This document shows, piece by piece, positions 1 to 11,325 of a stretch of DNA of 64,000 nucleotides (position 1 is its first letter; each line of letters opens with the position of its first letter). Origin of the DNA: Stercorarius parasiticus (taxonomy: Eukaryota; Chordata; Aves; Charadriiformes; Stercorariidae); assembly GCA_013396915.1 (NCBI GenBank), contig VWZL01001301.1, forward strand, positions 62,001 to 126,000. The letters are read 5' to 3'. Below the pieces are notes generated by a model that searched no databases, was not told the DNA's origin, and saw only the letters and a list, made by a program, of their open reading frames with translations. The position numbers and the translations under genes were made by a program.

Positions 1-3000
1 CTAAATTAGCCCTAAAACCTGCCCTCTAAATCTCAAAGTCAACAGGGATATCCTAGAGTCACACTATGCCTATTCTGCTTTGAGAAATAAATTCTCTTCC
101 ATCACTTCCCCCCAGCTATGTAGCAGATTCAGCTCCTATCTATTTATACTTGCTTCCTTCATGGTTGTGTACCATACCTTGTTATCTTTTTCAATATATT
201 TGTTATCAGTGGTAGTTGCCCTCAGATACGTAACGTTCTCTTCACCTGTGTAAATTCAATGTCACCTTGAGGTCAAGTCGACACATACACACAAATACGT
301 GTCAGAAGTGTGACTGAACTCTGCATCTACATTTAAAATTTCTCTTGACTTCTGGGACAGAGCCTGACAAATCATATTTAAAAGAAGATAGCTCCAAGCT
401 CAGCAGTTTGTTCATCAATTTAAATTCAGTTTTCAAGGTAGACAGGACACTATTCTTGAAATACCTATGAGGAAACTAGACCTGGATAGCTATTTTGAGT
501 TAATGCGATTCAACGATTACCTCTTCAAAATGTCACTTAAAGTATCTGCCCATTCATCTGAAGTCTGCTTATTGCAGAAAACAAAATAAAAAAGGACTTA
601 GAAAAATATTTTGAAACTCAGCCTAAAGTCAGGTCTATATTTAGATTCTTAGCCATGTGGGACAAATTTTTAGAAAAACTGGTTATTCGGTTTCTCAGGA
701 AAATCAATGTGACTTGCAGATAATCATCTGTCTAAAATACTCAGGACAATTTTTAAGTGTCTTCAGTACTTCACCTGTATGAGTTTTGTATGTTGCATTG
801 CTAGTAAAGAGAAGATTTCATCAAAGCCATGAAAATTCTGATTTAACTTTTTTTCCACATTAACTCTTTGCAAAATAGTACTATAATTTTTTTGTTGTTT
901 ATTTGTGAATTTCTTTTGTATTTGCATGTTTTTATTGCTCATGGATATGTATTCAGAGATTAAAGAAAAAGAGTAAAACACTTTCCCAAACCCTGCCTTG
1001 TCTTATCTAGCCACTGACTTCCAAACAGCCAGGATTTCATCATGGAAACCTAGCACTTGAGTTGGAAAATACAACCTGACACTAACTGCAATTTCACCTG
1101 GGAGTAAAGCATCTCATTTCCCTTGGAAGAGGTCTGAGAAAATATTTCAAAAGAGTATTTGCTGCTCTTGCAGCATAGCTACTCTGGTTTCTTTATATTT
1201 AAGGCTCTTAACAGAGTACAAACTCTTATCTCTCATCCACTGATTGATTCTCATCTCTCTTTCCCTATCATGCTTTTCTCTATCTGTTTGTTTATTTTTT
1301 AAGATGCCTATTTTTTCACCCAGAATGCTTATTTCATTCTGGAGGATTTAATTCACTGTTGTCTTGCAGATTGCTCTTAAGACTGTTTCTTTACATGACC
1401 CATTAAGAACTAAAACAATACAATGATGAGAATGTTAAGGTTATTTCTACATCACATTATTGTCTTATTGTTTCCTTGTACTCTCCCATCAGTCAGTCTA
1501 GACCCATCTTTTACTTCTCTTTTGAGTTAAAGGCAGACTTTTTTTTTTTTTTAGCTATTGGTAACTCACATAAGAATATAGAAACCTAAGATACATTAAT
1601 TGTTCTAAATGCTATGATCATCTGAAAAATAAATATTACTGAAAGTCATAATGGATAATGGAGACTCACTTTCATTACAAGTAAAAAGGTTTGGGTTTTT
1701 TTTTTCACTCAAGTTCACTAGCTTACAGTAAATTCCTACTATTGGAAACAAAAAAAACCTGATAGTTTTCATTTCAGTTCAGAGACTCAATTTGTCTTAA
1801 TCTGTCTTGTTATATGGAAGAAATCCGAAAATTGCCTTTTTTCTGTTGTTTGTTTTGGTTTTTTGTTAGAGAGGACATGACCAATAACTTCTATGATCTG
1901 ATGGAACTTACCCAATTTTTCTGGCCTTTCAACATACTGTATAGAAAGATCCAATGACATTTCATTCACATAAGAAAAGACTGAAATGAGGACTAGCACT
2001 GCATAGTATATACTCTAGAAAAATTTCCNNCACACCATATTTAAAAAAAAAAAAAAAAAAAGCAAAGCAGAATAATTCTTTGATTTCATTAAATAATACT
2101 CAGAACTTTTTTTTAACATTTCTTCAAAGATTAATATTAGGCTCAACAGGTAAATGGACAAATGGAGGATTGAATCAAGCTTTACATTTTAGGCATTAAA
2201 ATTGAAATGATTGCTTTGAAGAATTTGATTTTCATCTTCATGACTATAGGCATTATTACAAGGGCCTGCTAGAACAATAGAAGCTTTTAGGCTTTTTTTG
2301 TCTTCCTATTTCCTGTAGTATAAACTTCATACTAGGACTTTTCAAGTAATTTAAAAAACACTCTAAACAAATTGCTCTGTGAGTGAGAAAGTATGTGAAT
2401 AAGTAGCATGCAGGATTCTAATCAATGGACTGGTGTCATTACCTATGGATGAACTACAAAAATACCCTAATTGCCTAATTGCTTCCAAAAAAATACGCAT
2501 CTAACGGTAAGCCACAACATTATGTATACTAGTGGTATGGATACAGTCATCTGAAAACAAGCTATTTTAACATACTGGAAACAGTTTTCAGAATTGTTTC
2601 AGTATATAAGAAACAAGACTCCCCAGTCAATGAATTAGTAAACAGTCCTCAGAAACCTGGATTGAAAATCTGACTACCCAAAAGAGTCATGCTAACACTT
2701 AATCTTTCAAAGTTAGTAAGTGTACTTACATGCAACTCAAAGAACGTAAAAAAAAATATGGCTCTTCTTAGGCCACTCAGCAATAACTGTTCTCAGTCAG
2801 AAATATACCTACAGTATTAGCTATAGAGGTGCACCAGAAAAGTCAGAAACAGTGCTTTTTATCAGGGTATATGCATTTTGCAAAGTATTGATATCTCCAC
2901 TTTACAGAGGAAAGCAACCATTAACAGTAACAGCAGGCAGGTAAACAGTGACACAGAAAGTACTTCCTTCTATAATAAAAATTAAAATACTATCCCAGAC

Positions 3001-4189
3001 AGAGATTTCTCTTGCGAGTAGAACATCTTACCAGCTTTGAGTTATACATTTTGGAATATATACAGGAAGATCTCAGGTTCAGAAAAATTAACTTAGGCTT
3101 ATAATTATTAGTTATTGGAATTAAATTAGGAAACATTAAATACAATATCCTGTAGTTCACTTGCCTAGTTTCATGAGAGGTTTCTAATTATGTAATCAGG
3201 ACTGCACTAGCAAAAAGTTTGCTTAGCAGGAACACATCTGGCCAGTTCTGTGGCATTTTTAAGGGTTAAATATGTGACAGTAAATTTCATTCAGAACAGA
3301 ATATTTTGTATTTATATTTCATCACATTAGTGTTTCATATTTTAATGAGGTTTTAGGGATCATGACCTATTTCTGATATTCATCAATAAGTAATGCTTCC
3401 TCAATATCAAATTATTAAGGACTTTTGGTCCTTAAACTTTCTTTATAAAAAATTCAAACAAGGAAAAATCAATAGACTTCATTAAACTTAATAAGTTGAT
3501 AAATTTTAGTGAACCCCTATCACATATTCATCTTGGTTTGAAAGATTTCCTCTATTAAGAGCTAATAGTATAACCAAATTAGAGGGTTACATCCATTGAG
3601 AGTAAAGACTTGTTAAAATATCGTAGCATGAAGAAACTGAGAAATGACAGCTTTGTTCTTCCAACAACTGTTAAATTTTAGTGATAGAAACTTATTTTAA
3701 ATTACTGCTTTCCTCAGTCAAATGTAACATACCAGATTGCTGCAAAAAACCCTGGCCACCTTCTGCCAAGCAATGCAAACAAATAATCAAAGCGAGAGTA
3801 TTTTTTTAAGAAGTATTTGCAAGATGCTTGCATGTGTTCCTTAATTTTTATTAGTTATTGAATTTTAAAATCCAGCCTAAGATGAAGTAATGCAAGGAAA
3901 ATTTATACAAAGACATGTTCTAGAAAATGCAAGGGATGTAGAGAACCTTACAAACTGGTATTATAAACAAGGAAAACAGCAAATAAAAATCAGAAATCGG
4001 AAGCAGATGGCCAGCATGAAATTCTGGAGAGGACTTTTGGTTTTCATTTTTTTACATACCAATCTGTCTGAGAACATGTCTAATCCACAGGTTGCCAGAA
4101 AGTGGTGGATTGTGTTCAAACTTTGGCTGCAGAAGAAGGAATAATTTTTTCAAAAAGGTTTATTTTGTAACCTCTGCAATGGAAGGAAC
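1..4189. other. AT-rich non-coding DNA, no gene seen
   Basis: No repeat family, RNA gene or plausible exon is recognised. The open frames are short (84 codons or fewer), start at random and have no flanking splice or poly(A) context. Homopolymer tracts occur near 1540-1552 (T), 1699-1707 (T) and 2042-2061 (A). The stretch could be intergenic or intronic; the sequence does not decide. Confidence 0.6.
2029..2030. other. Two-base assembly ambiguity (NN)
   Basis: Two N bases lie just before a run of about 20 A. Homopolymers of this kind often break short-read or older long-read assemblies. Confidence 0.95.
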
Positions 4190-4337
4190 ATCTGTGTGTG
4201 ATAGAAAAGATTATTTTAAAACCATCATGTGATTCATCCATTTAAATTAGATGATCCTTTCCCCTATAATTAACTTGCAATTATGTCATGCTAAATTAAT
4301 ACAAATTAAAGTACAAACATCAAATAGAGACTAACAC
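4190..4337. repeat. Unclassified ~145 bp direct repeat, copy A
   Basis: This segment matches 7391-7535 in the same orientation, with scattered substitutions and small indels. Shared blocks include ACCATCATGTGAT, TTAGATGATCCTTTCCC, TATAATTAACTTGCAATTA and TTAATACAAATTAAAGT. The two copies lie about 3.2 kb apart on either side of the LTR and proviral remnant. It may be a local duplication or two copies of an old dispersed repeat; no known family was recognised. Confidence 0.75.
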
Positions 4338-5004
4338 AGGTGGAACATATACATTACTGACCAAAAAAGACAAATATTGACTAATACAGTCAATACCACA
4401 CAAATGAACATCATTGACACATTGATGTGACGAAATTAATCCCTGATCAGTCATCAGTACATTTGTGCGCATTTATAAATGGAATCATATCTTTACATAA
4501 ATAATAGATTTATCATATCAGTTCTGTGATCATATGTCACAAGCAAAATTATAGACAATATATGTTGACAGCTCATTTATCTGTAGGAAACGGGAGGAAA
4601 TAAAAAAAAATGCAAAACTTTTTTATCTGTCTCAGAAACTCCCTCAGCTAAAAGTACAAAGGGACCTTGGTGTCCTACTGCTTTGTGAAACTCATCAGAG
4701 TTGAAACTCTTCATAAAACTCACAGAGTTAGTCTTCTAAAAACCCAGCAGATAAAGAAAGATAAGTAAGTTAGCTATGACTTAGAACTCTGAGCAAAATG
4801 AACAGTGTCAGGTATCTGGAAAAATTGCTTATGGTTGTCTTCATTTGAGGTAAAACAGAACTCATTTTCTCTTCAGTAATTTTATTCTTCAGCTAAGCCT
4901 CTTCTAGGTAACTGAACTCTCTGAAATTAATGGCATATTTTTAAAACTGTAGTCTGCTCCCAGAGTGATAAGACCTGATTATTTATAATTTATGCCAAGG
5001 GATA
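4338..5004. other. Non-coding DNA between repeat copy A and the LTR
   Basis: AT-rich sequence with no recognisable gene or repeat. Short imperfect hairpins such as CATTGACACATTGATGTGAC near 4410 are present, but nothing supports a function. Confidence 0.5.
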
Positions 5005-5192
5005 GTATGCAGAGAGCCTCTTGCTTATACTCATTGCTATAACAACTAAGGGCAGCTAACTTTGTTATTTGCCCTGTTGGAGGGTTGGACGTGGAAGAGC
5101 ATAGAGGGATCATACCTGCGGGGAGGAGCGGACAGGACAGGTGACCCAAAACCGACCAACAGGGTATTCCATCCCATCTCCATCATGCTCAG

Positions 5193-5198
5193 TATAAG
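5193..5198 (+). promoter_or_regulatory. TATA box of the LTR promoter
   Basis: TATAAG follows ATGCTCAG. The same ATGCTCAG-TATAA arrangement is found in the LTR at 48 kb, and a variant in the minus-strand LTR near 31.1 kb. A TATA element at this point of U3 is standard for LTR promoters. Whether it is active cannot be told. Confidence 0.55.
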
Positions 5199-5455
5199 AG
5201 CTGAGGGATAAAAGGGTCAGCTCTTTTTCTTCAACGGCCGGCGTCCAAGGAGGACCCGGTCTGTTCAACTGCCTTTGATCCTGATCCATGCATTTCTGAC
5301 TCCAGATCCGGATCCAACTCCCATCCGTCACTGAGTGTAGTCTCGGACCTTCCCCATGCCTGCTGGTGATGTGATCATTATCCTGGGAGCTTGATACAGT
5401 TTTGTATATATTGTATATATTTCATTATTTTATTTTTTTTAATTATTAATATTAC

Positions 5456-5461
5456 ATTAAA
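5456..5461 (+). promoter_or_regulatory. Likely LTR polyadenylation signal (ATTAAA)
   Basis: ATTAAA lies about 260 bp downstream of the TATA box and is conserved at 48492-48497 in the related LTR. ATTAAA is a common variant of AATAAA. Confidence 0.5.
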
Positions 5462-5659
5462 GTAGTTTAGTTTCTTTTCTAAACTCATAAGTCTCTTTCT
5501 CTTCCTCCTCTCCCTGAAGGGGGATGCTCTTCCTTCTCTCACGGGAGAGAGGTCAGAGAGCATCTGTCATTTGTTTCAGTGGCCAGTCTGGCCCAAACCA
5601 CAACAGATTTAGTGGGTCTCACCGGGTTCAACCGGGGCTTGACCAGGGCTCTGATAGAT

Positions 5660-5979
5660 TGCCTGAATAGTTCAAATTCTGGCTTGCTCCATCTAGAGAG
5701 TATCACATTTTTTTCTATGAGAGTCTTAAGAGGTTGGAAATTAAAAGAGACAGTTCACATCATGTCATTCTTGGACAGAATATTGTATTGTGTCTTTATA
5801 GGGTTTTGTTTAAAGTTAGTTGATATAACGCTGCTTAACCTGCTGTGTATGTTGTGTAATTTATTTGCATTTTGTGTTTGTATGCGGTGGTTTAAATGTG
5901 CTATTGTGCTGTTGCACTTAATTCTGATCCATACTGCAATTGATTGGATAACTACTTTACCTGCCTACCTCGGGTGCCA
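5660..5979 (+). repeat. 320 bp duplicated segment, first copy
   Basis: This is nearly identical to 5981-6300. The only difference noticed is T versus C near 5790/6110 (TTGTATTG against TTGTATCG). The copies are separated by a single N, which suggests two overlapping contig ends or alleles joined without merging. Confidence 0.9.
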
Positions 5980-5980
5980 N
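5980..5980. other. Single-N assembly join
   Basis: One N lies exactly between the two 320 bp copies. This is the pattern expected from an assembly join, not from a biological boundary. Confidence 0.9.
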
Positions 5981-6300
5981 TGCCTGAATAGTTCAAATTC
6001 TGGCTTGCTCCATCTAGAGAGTATCACATTTTTTTCTATGAGAGTCTTAAGAGGTTGGAAATTAAAAGAGACAGTTCACATCATGTCATTCTTGGACAGA
6101 ATATTGTATCGTGTCTTTATAGGGTTTTGTTTAAAGTTAGTTGATATAACGCTGCTTAACCTGCTGTGTATGTTGTGTAATTTATTTGCATTTTGTGTTT
6201 GTATGCGGTGGTTTAAATGTGCTATTGTGCTGTTGCACTTAATTCTGATCCATACTGCAATTGATTGGATAACTACTTTACCTGCCTACCTCGGGTGCCA
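5981..6300 (+). repeat. 320 bp duplicated segment, second copy
   Basis: This repeats 5660-5979 and continues into unique sequence at CATAATGG. See the first copy for the reason to suspect an artefact. Confidence 0.9.
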
Positions 6301-6710
6301 CATAATGGATTCTATTACGAATTACTAATTTTATCTTGAGAAATTTTACTTCGCCCTTTAATGCTAATGGCAAATTGACATCATCAGAGTTAGGGGATGG
6401 AAACCTTTTGGATTTTGGAAATGATCGTTACTCTCTTAAAATCATGATTCGACTGTTGATTTTCCTGCATGGGTTGCAGGTGTGGTTTCTTATTAAATCT
6501 CAGTGCAGGAGTAGGTGGTGTATGACATGCACTGCCACTACTCCAGCTGCTCTGACAATGAGTACCGCTGCTACTCAAACTCCAGTGGCCAGTCCAGCCT
6601 AAACAATAACAACGGTCAATGGTACAAATTAAGGGTTAGGTGGCAGTTGAGCAGTGTTTGGCAGAGTTCATCAGTGCCTAAATATTGGATGCAAACATCT
6701 TAGTCGCACT

Positions 6711-7390
6711 GGAAATATATTTAGATTAATTAATGAGAACAGGTATCATTGGAGTGAGAAATTCTGAGGTTTTCAGAAGTGCCTACAGCCTTGGGAATAC
6801 CTTCTTTGAAAAGAATGTGTTCTCAGCTATTTTTTTACCTTATTAAAGGTTATGTTGCAAAGAGGGCTGACATGGCCACATAGCACAGTACATAGTGATC
6901 TGTTGAGCAGTATGTGGAACCAGAAATTCCAAAATGCATTAGAGCAGTATAGCATCAAAAAAGAATGAGCTTTATATCGCCACAAAGCTAATTAGCCTAA
7001 GCAGAAAGCAAGCATGATACGGCTGTATTGCTTCAGTCACAGAACCACACACATACTGATTGTCTCTGTCCCCTTCTAAGCACTGTAAAAATCCCCTTAA
7101 AAAGCCTTGAAAAATCCCACCTTACAATGCAGTCTTTTTAAAAACAAAAGAAAGATCTCAATATATGTATCCTTCTCCACTCCTTTACCTGGACAAACCT
7201 TCTCAGAGGTTTATATAATATTTTATATTGTGTCATTATGTAGGCAACCCTTAGACAAAAAACCTTAGGCTTAAATCCATATAATTAGCTATATAATTAT
7301 TTTAAAGGCTTGGAAGCTGAAACTTTTTAGTACAATTAGTATAAGTACTAGCAATCATAACTACAATACAATTTGTCAAATCTCAAGTCT
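6711..7390. other. Non-coding DNA, no gene seen
   Basis: AT-rich sequence between the proviral remnant and repeat copy B. No repeat family was recognised. It may include more decayed provirus. Confidence 0.45.
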
Positions 7391-7535
7391 TTGTGTTATA
7401 ACTTAGAAGATTTTAAAACCATCATGTGATCCATTCATTTGAATTAGATGATCCTTTCCCTATAATTAACTTGCAATTACATGTCATGCCAAATTAATAC
7501 AAATTAAAGTGCAAACAGCAAAAAGAGACCAACAC
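7391..7535. repeat. Unclassified ~145 bp direct repeat, copy B
   Basis: Partner of 4190-4337. The match begins around TTTGTGTTATAA and ends at GAGACCAACACA. The sequences on both outer sides differ, so the shared unit is bounded at about 145 bp. Confidence 0.75.
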
Positions 7536-10500
7536 ATTTGCTTTCATTGTATACCTTCGCATAGATGGAAAATTGAGAAAAAATAAACATAGTTCACAAG
7601 CATATTTGTACAGGCAGGATCCAAGAGATAGGGTAGTGATTGTCATCTAGTAGTGGATGTTACAAAATGCTCTGAGACAGTAGGAAAAAATATACAATCC
7701 ATTATTATTTCTTTCCTTCAAAGGTGATCTGAAATCATAAATGCTTTTAACCTTCGACTGAGAAATTTAATATAAATCTGAATGTTTAGAACTGAAAATT
7801 TAATCTTTTGTTATACATAGGTCTAGGCAACTTTTATCTAACAGGTACATTCTCAGACACATGTAGGAATTTTTCCTGATAAATGCATCCTGAGATTCCA
7901 GGTGCACTCACAGACTGAAACCCTGATCAACGCCTTCTTTGGAAGAACAAAAATCTTTGGGAAGAGGAAGAAGGCTCAGGAAATTGGAGAAGGAAAAAGA
8001 GAGAGTGAGAAAATGACAGAAAGAAAGAGGAGGGTGTCTTTCTGACTTAGTGGCAGTAGTCTGTGTAGCTTTGCTTTCACTTTATCTGTCATTTATAAAC
8101 AGTGATTAGCTTTTTGAGGATTCTTATTGTTTTGAATTTCCATTTTAGTTTAACCAGCTGTGAACTGTGTGATTTTAATTAATAGAATAACGAGGTATTC
8201 CTTGGCTATGACTATGAAGTATCAATAAATCAAGGCATTAAGAAACCTAACATGCATCTGACTGCTCCCTCATACCTTTCCAGGTCACTGAAACATAACT
8301 ACACTGAGCCTTCGTTTCCACACCCCCATGCCAGATGTAATTGGCACCACTGGAATCAGGGTGGTGGCAGGGAAAAATTGCTAGCCACAGAAGGGCACAG
8401 GTGAAGAACCAGGGAATGAACGAGGGCAGAACACCCAACTCCAATGCTGTCAAAGGACAGCAGCTGCAATGCTGTTAAAGACCCAAGGCCAGGCTGAGGT
8501 GCTCCATGCCAAAGCTCACAGGATTGGTGCCGGTGCAAGTGTATACAAGGAATTGGCTTATGAACCATCTTTGCAGACTCTTTGTAGAACCACTTATGGT
8601 GGTAGGACTCTTTCCAATGCATTGCTTATTCATTTTTTTATATATATATACACACAGACATATATATATAAAAAAAAATATTTTTTTTAAGCACAAACAT
8701 GTACTCAATTCTTCTCAAAGGGTACAATAAAAATACCCCAACAACTACGTGCTTCTACAGATCCAATCCTATCACTCTGCACCATTTGCAAATCTAAGTA
8801 GAAATAGCTTTGGACCTTCGGCGTTTAAATTAGTCACAACTAATTGGTCGGTTCTATCCAGTCAGCCATGAAAACAGCCAAAAATCATGTAATGGATGTG
8901 GTTACAAAGGAAAGAATCAATGCAACATCAAGACTGTGAGACTGTGTGGGTAAGCAACTACAGTCCCATTAAGCAGCAGGAACAAGCTCCAGCCCAGCTG
9001 GGGTCTTTGAATGAAACCAGTTAAAGCTTGAAATGAAGAAAAAAAAAATGCCAAAACCCCCCACAAAACCTACAAATAGAAAGCTAGTCCCTTGAAAATC
9101 AGGACACACAGCACAAAACTGAGAATAAAAGGCAGGATAAGCAACAACAGGAGGTAAACCAAGAGAAACATGAATTGGAGCAGGTACAAATGAAGACCTA
9201 GTCTAAAACATGAGTGGGAATAGGATCCAGAATGCCAATTCTGTGTGAAATTGGGAAGATGAAAAACTATAGTCACCTTTGGACCTGTTTTTTTTTGTTT
9301 GTGTTTGCAAATGCAGAACTATGGAAAGGCTGTTAGGTGTGAAGAAACCTGCAGTCAAACAGAGGGAATGAAGAACTGAAGCAGAGAACAGCCAGAAGCC
9401 TCACTCTTCAAATGCAAATTGACTTTTGGGGATTGTTGTGAAAAAAAGGAGGCAGTATTCAAGGCACAACAGCGTAAAGATAATGAATCATACAGGAGAC
9501 TACTTTATACCAGAAAACAGAGCAAACAGAGGGGAGGTAATAGATGAATCACTCAACTAAATTTGTCAATATCCAGGCTGATGGATTACCCTATATATAT
9601 CAACCCTGGGTTACTGTGCTAGTAAGTCTCCATTTTACCAAATATTTTATTGCATAACAATGAGAAATGAGCTTCATTATTCTAGGCACACAGTTAGTGC
9701 TCTGTTGATGAATCTGTGTTAAGCCGTTTTTAAAACACTTCTTTCCAAAATACTATCACCTATGTGTGTAAGTGTGTGGGCTAGAAATGCACATATGCAG
9801 CTGTAAGTTTAAAAACTCATATTCACTCAAGTGAAAACCAGAATATAAAACAAGACAAAGCTTCTGCCTTTACTTTCCTACCTCACACAAAGAGGCCAAA
9901 TTTTTCATCTTCTTTGTGAAGTCTTGGACTTGACAGGAAAGAAAAACTGAAATGCATGTTTTGGCCTTATTATCAGCTTGTACAAATGAGCGCTATTATG
10001 TAAACTTTAATGGAGAGACAGTTGAAGATGTGTCCTGCTTCCAGTAATTTCAAGCATTTGTCAGGCTGTCGAAACCAGAGGTGATTACAGCCCCAATGTC
10101 TTGTCTTGTATCATGTCACTGAGAACTGCAGAAGGGAAAAGCACATGTTACTCAGCTCGCTCCAGCACCACCAACTGTCTTTGGCTTCCTGCATCTGATC
10201 TCAGAATTCAAAAGTCAGAAGAAAACTATGCTGCTCTGACAGCTTTATGTTTAGAAATGAGTCAAAAAGTGCCATCCTCTTTCATAAATACAAAGCTGAT
10301 AATAACAACACTTGCAGCAGAGAACTGATACGACCATGTTATTTAAGTGCCAAATTTGTTGGAAAGAAGAACCAATGTTAGAAACTGAATATGGTTTAAT
10401 ATTTTCAAAGGCCTGAACATGAACCTACACACACACATCTCCCATGCATTTGTGAGTAAAAACGTTTTTCTCACTGCATTACTCCACATCTGAAAAGGAA

Positions 10501-10735
10501 AAAATTAAAAAAAAAAAAAAGATGGAAATGGAGAAAGGAGGAATTTGGTCCAGGGGGTGATTCCCCAGATGGATATCCAAAGCTCCAGTTTTGGTGTTCT
10601 GGTTCCCTGTACAGAACGGAGGGCAGACACTTGAGAAATTCAGAATTCTATAAATGAATGTTGCAGAGTCTGAAAGGACTGCAGAGATGCAATTCCTGCT
10701 CCCAGGATTGTATGATGTTCCCGTTAAATAAATAT
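7536..10735. other. Non-coding DNA with simple repeats
   Basis: No gene is recognised. The segment 8250-8560 is less AT-rich and has overlapping short frames on both strands, none with known protein features. A purine-rich stretch lies at 7950-8035. The stretch 9960-10090 is moderately complex and could be examined for conservation, but nothing in the sequence proves it. Confidence 0.5.
8639..8690. repeat. AT/AC microsatellite with A and T tracts
   Basis: (TA)n, then CACACAGACA, another (TA)n, an A run and a T run. Confidence 0.9.
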
Positions 10736-10829
10736 TCTTTTTTAAAAAAAAAAATAATTGTTGTTGTAGTAGTAGTAGTAGAAGTAATAATAATAATAAT
10801 AATAATAATAAAAATAAAAATATATATGA
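10736..10829. repeat. Compound trinucleotide repeat (GTT/GTA/AAT) after an A tract
   Basis: An A run is followed by TTGTTGTTG, (TAG)n and a long (AAT)n tract, then A-rich and (TA)n sequence. Just upstream, AAATAAATATTC precedes the A tract, which resembles the 3' end of a retrotransposed transcript. No parent gene is recognised. Confidence 0.85.
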
Positions 10830-11199
10830 AGTTCAGAACTAAAATCTGTCGCCTGTTGAGGTCCAAGCTGACAGGTTAAAAAGTCACCAAGCTGCTTCTT
10901 GCTTTTTCTGTATTCCAGCTTCATTACAATTGCACGCTTCTATAGTATTGCACAATCATCCAATTCATCAGAAATATGCAACATCCCTTCTACCTCATAA
11001 AGTCCATATTGAACTATTGAAGACATAGTCCTGGAAAATGAGATGAAACACTGAATCTTGCAAGTTAAAAAGGAAATTAAAGACAACAGACATCGAGGGA
11101 TAATATTATTGCATGGCTTTTCCTTATAAAGCTTTTTTTTCATGCATGTTAATTTTATTTAATTGGTCATATATTTTATATTTCATGGTGAATCAGACA

Positions 11200-11325
11200 A
11201 GGGCAGAGGGAGCTTTCATCTCAAAAGCAAAAGTCAGTTTATTTGCCTAGGGTCATACAACTGCTAATTGCTAACAACAACTTGAAATTTTGGACCGAAG
11301 CAGTCCAAAACCATGCTGTGAATCT
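11200..11325 (+). repeat. Ancient MIR-like (CORE) SINE fragment
   Basis: The order of short blocks resembles the MIR core and downstream part: TTTGCCTAGGGTCATACAA, CTGCTAATTGC, then TTTTGGACCGAAGCAGTCC and CCATGCTGTG. These parallel the MIR blocks for 'cccagggtcacacagc', 'agtaagtgg', 'gaaccnaggcagtc' and 'ccatgctc'. This is matched by eye against a remembered consensus, so it needs a profile search. Confidence 0.5.

Larger units (their letters stand above)
5005..5605 (+). mobile_element. Endogenous retrovirus LTR, + strand, 5' edge unclear
   Basis: This is aligned by eye to the LTR at 48075-48617. Both share CTCTTGC near the start, ATGCTCAGTATAA with a following GAGCTGAGGGAT-type stretch, AGGAGGACCC, CTGGGAGCTTGATACAGTTT and ATTAAAGTAGTTTAG. 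The 3' end is ACAACA at 5605. This copy keeps a longer U3 block (about 5095-5185) that the 48 kb copy lacks. The expected TG start is not visible, so the 5' edge near 5005 is approximate and may be truncated. No second LTR closes a provirus within the window. The class (ERVL-like or ERVK-like) is not settled from the sequence. Confidence 0.8.
5606..6710 (+). mobile_element. Probable internal fragment of an endogenous retrovirus
   Basis: This directly follows the LTR's 3' end and so should hold the primer-binding site and leader/gag side of a provirus. No clean match to a tRNA 3' end was recognised. A 249-codon open frame (5579-6328) runs through it, but it starts inside the LTR, crosses an N and counts a duplicated 320 bp segment twice, so it is not a credible protein. 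A second frame (6336-6602) ends in a Thr/Ala/Pro-rich stretch, loosely like linker parts of gag proteins. The 3' limit is a guess, since homology fades without a second LTR. Position, not sequence identity, is the main support. Confidence 0.4.

Noticed and set aside
5579..6328. 249-codon frame with two identical hydrophobic halves, like a duplicated membrane protein.
   Set aside because: The duplication comes from a probable assembly artefact at the single N, and the frame starts inside an LTR.
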